DNA from: Whalleya microplaca
Lineage: Eukaryota > Ascomycota > Sordariomycetes > Xylariales > Xylariaceae
DNA length: 64,000 nucleotides
Direction: 5' to 3'
Assembly (NCBI GenBank): GCA_022497155.1
Contig: MU385720.1
Location: forward strand, 682,001 to 746,000
Part shown: positions 60,930-64,000 of the stretch, in pieces
Numbering within the stretch: the stretch's first letter is position 1
Layout of the letters: every line of letters begins with the position of its first letter
Program-made: the position numbers and the translations under genes
Notes under the pieces: model-generated
Told to the model about the DNA's origin: nothing
The model's database searches: none
Seen by the model: only the letters and a program-made list of their open reading frames with translations

Positions 60930-63852
60930 ATGGCCTAAATTTCCTTCATTGTCCACCTGCACATGTTGTTGACAACATGCACATAACTTCTTCTCTTTGT
61001 TCATACACTAGGGTCTCACGGTACATATCATGGTGTTAACGACGCCACAGGCACATAGGCTTATGAGAGCATGACAAGGAAAGGAGAATGACCAAGGCAC
61101 ATATTGCATTTCTATAAGGGAACGGATCGGACATATGGACGGCGTCATCACTCTGGCATAGGCAAACACGGAAAAGATACCCCAGGGAACGTCATTTTTC
61201 TCTTGCTTTTTCTACAGGAAACACATTTGAGGAGTTACGTCAAGGGTTAAGGAAAAGGGGCCTCATTTTCCGGTGTTGCATATGGATTCCGTACATTTTG
61301 TACATACACAGCACCACCCAAAGAGCTACTGGTAGACTCCTAGGCAGGTCAAATTGACTCATACTTCAGTCTGATTCTTCATTTGTAACTTTGTGAAACT
61401 CATGACATTTGTGACACCTTATGATTCTTCTTTGTGAAACTCTAACCGTCATCTAGAGTAACCAGATTTCAATAAACGATACACATATTCCGTACTGGCT
61501 GACTGTCAGAAAAATTCCTGGTGATATATGAAGTAGTAATCAACATGTAACCAAAGTTGACAAAGGCATTCAAAAACTGCACGTAGATGTGCATCCCCAA
61601 GTCTAGAAAGCAGCCTTATTTAATAGATACCACACTTAGTACATGCGATCTAGGAACCAACTCAACAATACCATATCAAAGTCCAGATTCCTTTGTGATT
61701 GATCACTTCAACCTGTCGGCAGCTGAATGCAGCCTTATGCATGCATGCATAATTTGCCTAGCGAAGTTCCACAGGCGATGAACCAATCAGATTGAACAAT
61801 TCAATAGCGCAGACTTCCTGATTTGGAAACCATCCGGCAGCTAGCCTGCATAACGGGTTAGGGTTACGTAGAATCGCAGATTATTCAAATGCTCTGTCTT
61901 ATAAAGAAATATATCCTCGCAGCTAGAATGTGGTCACCAGTGCCATTTGTTTAACTTCCGAATATGCCTACCTACCATCTATATTCTATCCCGATGCCAG
62001 GTTGTATGTAATATCTACCTACCTCACCCGCGACTATTGCAGTCTCACACCTGGCTGCGTTGCAAGGGCCTGATTAGTACGAAAGAGATCTCAGAAAGCA
62101 ACTTCACGACGAAGACATTCAAAATATACTCAGACACCAAGAGAATTCTGCATCCTGGAAATAGTTTCAATTGTGTTTCAATTATCGCAACTAGTTATTG
62201 TCCAGTGGGCCACGAAAGAGGCCAGGTGCAAGCAAATGTCAGAGGAAGGTGTATGAATTAAGAATCATGGCCATGGATGGAAATATCAAAAATCGTGATA
62301 TCATGAGAGAAAGAGCTAAAGGTTACGAATGGGATAGCTTAAGAGAATTCAGTCTCAGAGTGCGAGGTTCTGTTGAGAGCTCCTGGGATTCTATAGGTCA
62401 CTGATCCGAATACTATCATTGGATTGATTGACAATTTCTGACCTGTGCAAAAGAGTACTCCAGACTTAAGTGAATGCAACAACATTACATACTTGAGGAG
62501 GGCATTTCTCCAAATGGCCTTTCTGTGAACGGCAGAGTAGGTATGAGAAGGATCGAGAGGGATAGGTGAGAGTCGCGCCCCTAGTCGATTGCGCGCTTCA
62601 ATGACTTTCAAACCCGGCGATCAATTGCACCTCCAAGACAAGACACTTTCGAGGAAGAGAAGGCGTCAAGACTCTAGATTATAACCATCACCAATTATGC
62701 TCTTATGTCAAGTTCGAGTCGTCATGCGCGGCGAGGTGATTTTACACGGGCGCTTCTTCCTCTGGATTCTAGCCGTGGAGGTTAAAGGGGAGAATGCCGT
62801 AACTAGTATGTTGCGTGTGTTCGGCCCGCGGATGAGCGATGTAGAGCGCATGCATAAGCATTGCGATGAGTTCAATAATTTCAGAGGATCATCCTTCTCT
62901 TCCTCCGTGGCAATGGTAGCACTTGTATGAGTATAACTTCAGTAAGTCTTTTCGAGTTCTCGGATAGAGATGTCAATGCGATAGCCTACCACAGTAGGAA
63001 CTCTAACAAACTGGGGGCGTCCCATTTTGTTAAATGTTCCAGGGCCGACAGAGATTAGTGCTCAGGAGCGAGGTGCAAGTGTTCACAATGTTCTGGGAGC
63101 GTGCTGGGGGTAAGATGCAACTCCCTATTCCCAAATATGGTAGATACATGTACTCTCATGATTAGAAGAACCTACCTATCAGTCCTGCTCCTACCTGGTT
63201 AATATGAGTAAGTAACCCTTATTACCATCACCCACCCTATGTTCTACCAAGGATAGAAGTAGCTTGATGGTGGCCCTGCCAGATGCATATCGAGTAACTT
63301 CACTTTCCGATTTCCACGTATTCAAACCTCATATACAGATAGAGAAGCCATTGCGAGCGACATGTAGACAGGCAGTATGTAGTTGCCCAAGAAAGGAGCT
63401 TAGATGACGTAATCGTACACTTGATAGTAGTTGGCATGTAGTAATCGTGTTTGGTACCTGATGGATGACATAAACTACCCTCCTTAGAGCGAGCGCATGT
63501 GGAAATTGGCCCCAACCCAAGGTCATGTTGAGCTAGAGAGCGCTGTGGTAGTCCACCATCAGTCATTGCTTCTCGAAATCTTTGAGCTTCGCCATGTGTT
63601 ATACAACCTCGTATCAATTAACCCGAGATTCAAGATTCCTCAATCAGCCTTGGTTCTCGTACTTTGGATATTCTGTTGCCCTTATTTAGTCGCAGGTACA
63701 CTAATATTGCTTTCCCTCCTGAACCTAGGAACCCCGCCTTCAACATCCAAGTAATCTGACAGCCTTCTAGTCATTTTTCTTGCTATTCCACCTTAATCAC
63801 ACTCGCTATATTGCTTCAGACTGTCATTATATTAGCCATCGGAGACTTTACA
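60930..63852. other. Intergenic, about 2.9 kb
   Basis: No conserved gene on either strand. Open frames such as those at 61947-62261 and 62697-62930 are short and carry no recognisable motif. The final few hundred bases, pyrimidine-rich, are the likely promoter of the gene beginning at 63853. Confidence 0.5.
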
Positions 63853-64000
63853 ATGTCACTGACAGAAGGCAAAAAACCTAGCTTTCATCAAAGCATGGGA
63901 ACTGAATCTTCTGTCATCCAGAGCAGTCTGCCTTTACTTGCTTCTGAGAGGCCTAGTCCATCGCTTGAATCCGCCTCCAGCAGCTCGTCACTCATCTATG
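63853..64000 (+). CDS. Start of a gene truncated by the window edge
   Basis: An ATG at 63853 opens a frame that runs to the window end (49 codons). It begins MSLTEGKKPSFHQSMGTESS and continues Ser/Pro-rich (PLLASERPSPSLESASSSSS). The upstream sequence is pyrimidine-rich, as before other starts in this window. The visible part looks like a disordered N terminus, so family and function cannot be named. Confidence 0.5.
   Translation, partial: MSLTEGKKPSFHQSMGTESSVIQSSLPLLASERPSPSLESASSSSSLIY

Overview
This window is nuclear DNA from a filamentous ascomycete (Pezizomycotina, probably Sordariomycetes). The genes are split by short introns of about 50-160 nt, with GTAAGT/GTATGT-type donors and CTAAC/CTGAC-like branch sites. 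One gene encodes an AbaA-type TEA/ATTS developmental regulator, and one pseudogene carries a fungal HET domain. Long intergenic spaces are full of short TACCTACC-like motifs and microsatellites. No bacterial operon, phage or CRISPR feature is present. A run of 10 N marks a scaffold gap at 42365-42374. Exon joins were inferred by reading the sequence, since no transcript evidence was available.

Left part (0.7-9.3 kb), compact and mostly housekeeping: a helix-hairpin-helix DNA-glycosylase-like protein (-), a small ZNF706-like zinc-finger protein (+), a 2-oxoglutarate/Fe(II) dioxygenase (-), the SSU-processome WD40 protein NAN1/UTP17 (WDR75, -) and, divergently, RNA polymerase subunit RPB10 (+). 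After a 4 kb gap come a seven-exon conserved fungal protein (13.4-16.1 kb, +) and a 401-aa protein with a single CxxCxGxG motif (18.5-19.8 kb, -).

Middle (19.8-29.5 kb): an accessory-looking island with no intact gene. It holds an eight-copy 25-bp tandem array built on a 12-bp palindrome, a four-copy 49-bp array, perfect inverted repeats with arms up to 24 bp, and a HET-domain gene broken by a frameshift and a stop. It is followed by an EFM2-like lysine methyltransferase (-), a 339-aa coiled protein of unknown function (-) and an ELL-like transcription elongation factor (-). A 7.8 kb stretch rich in simple repeats then contains the scaffold gap.

Right part (47.1-64 kb): a six-exon dynein light chain LC8 gene (-) that is invisible as a single open frame, a possible divergent 57-aa spliced microprotein, the five-RRM rRNA-processing factor MRD1 (+), the AbaA-like TEA-domain regulator (+), a secreted protein whose mature N terminus would be histidine (+), and the start of another gene at the window edge (+).

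Shared functions: NAN1 and MRD1 both act in 18S rRNA maturation, and RPB10 is a subunit of Pol I, II and III, so ribosome-biogenesis functions recur, though the genes are far apart. The strongest candidates for something undescribed are the palindrome-rich satellite cluster at 20.6-23.8 kb, the secreted N-terminal-His protein, and the extended TEA domain of the AbaA-like regulator.
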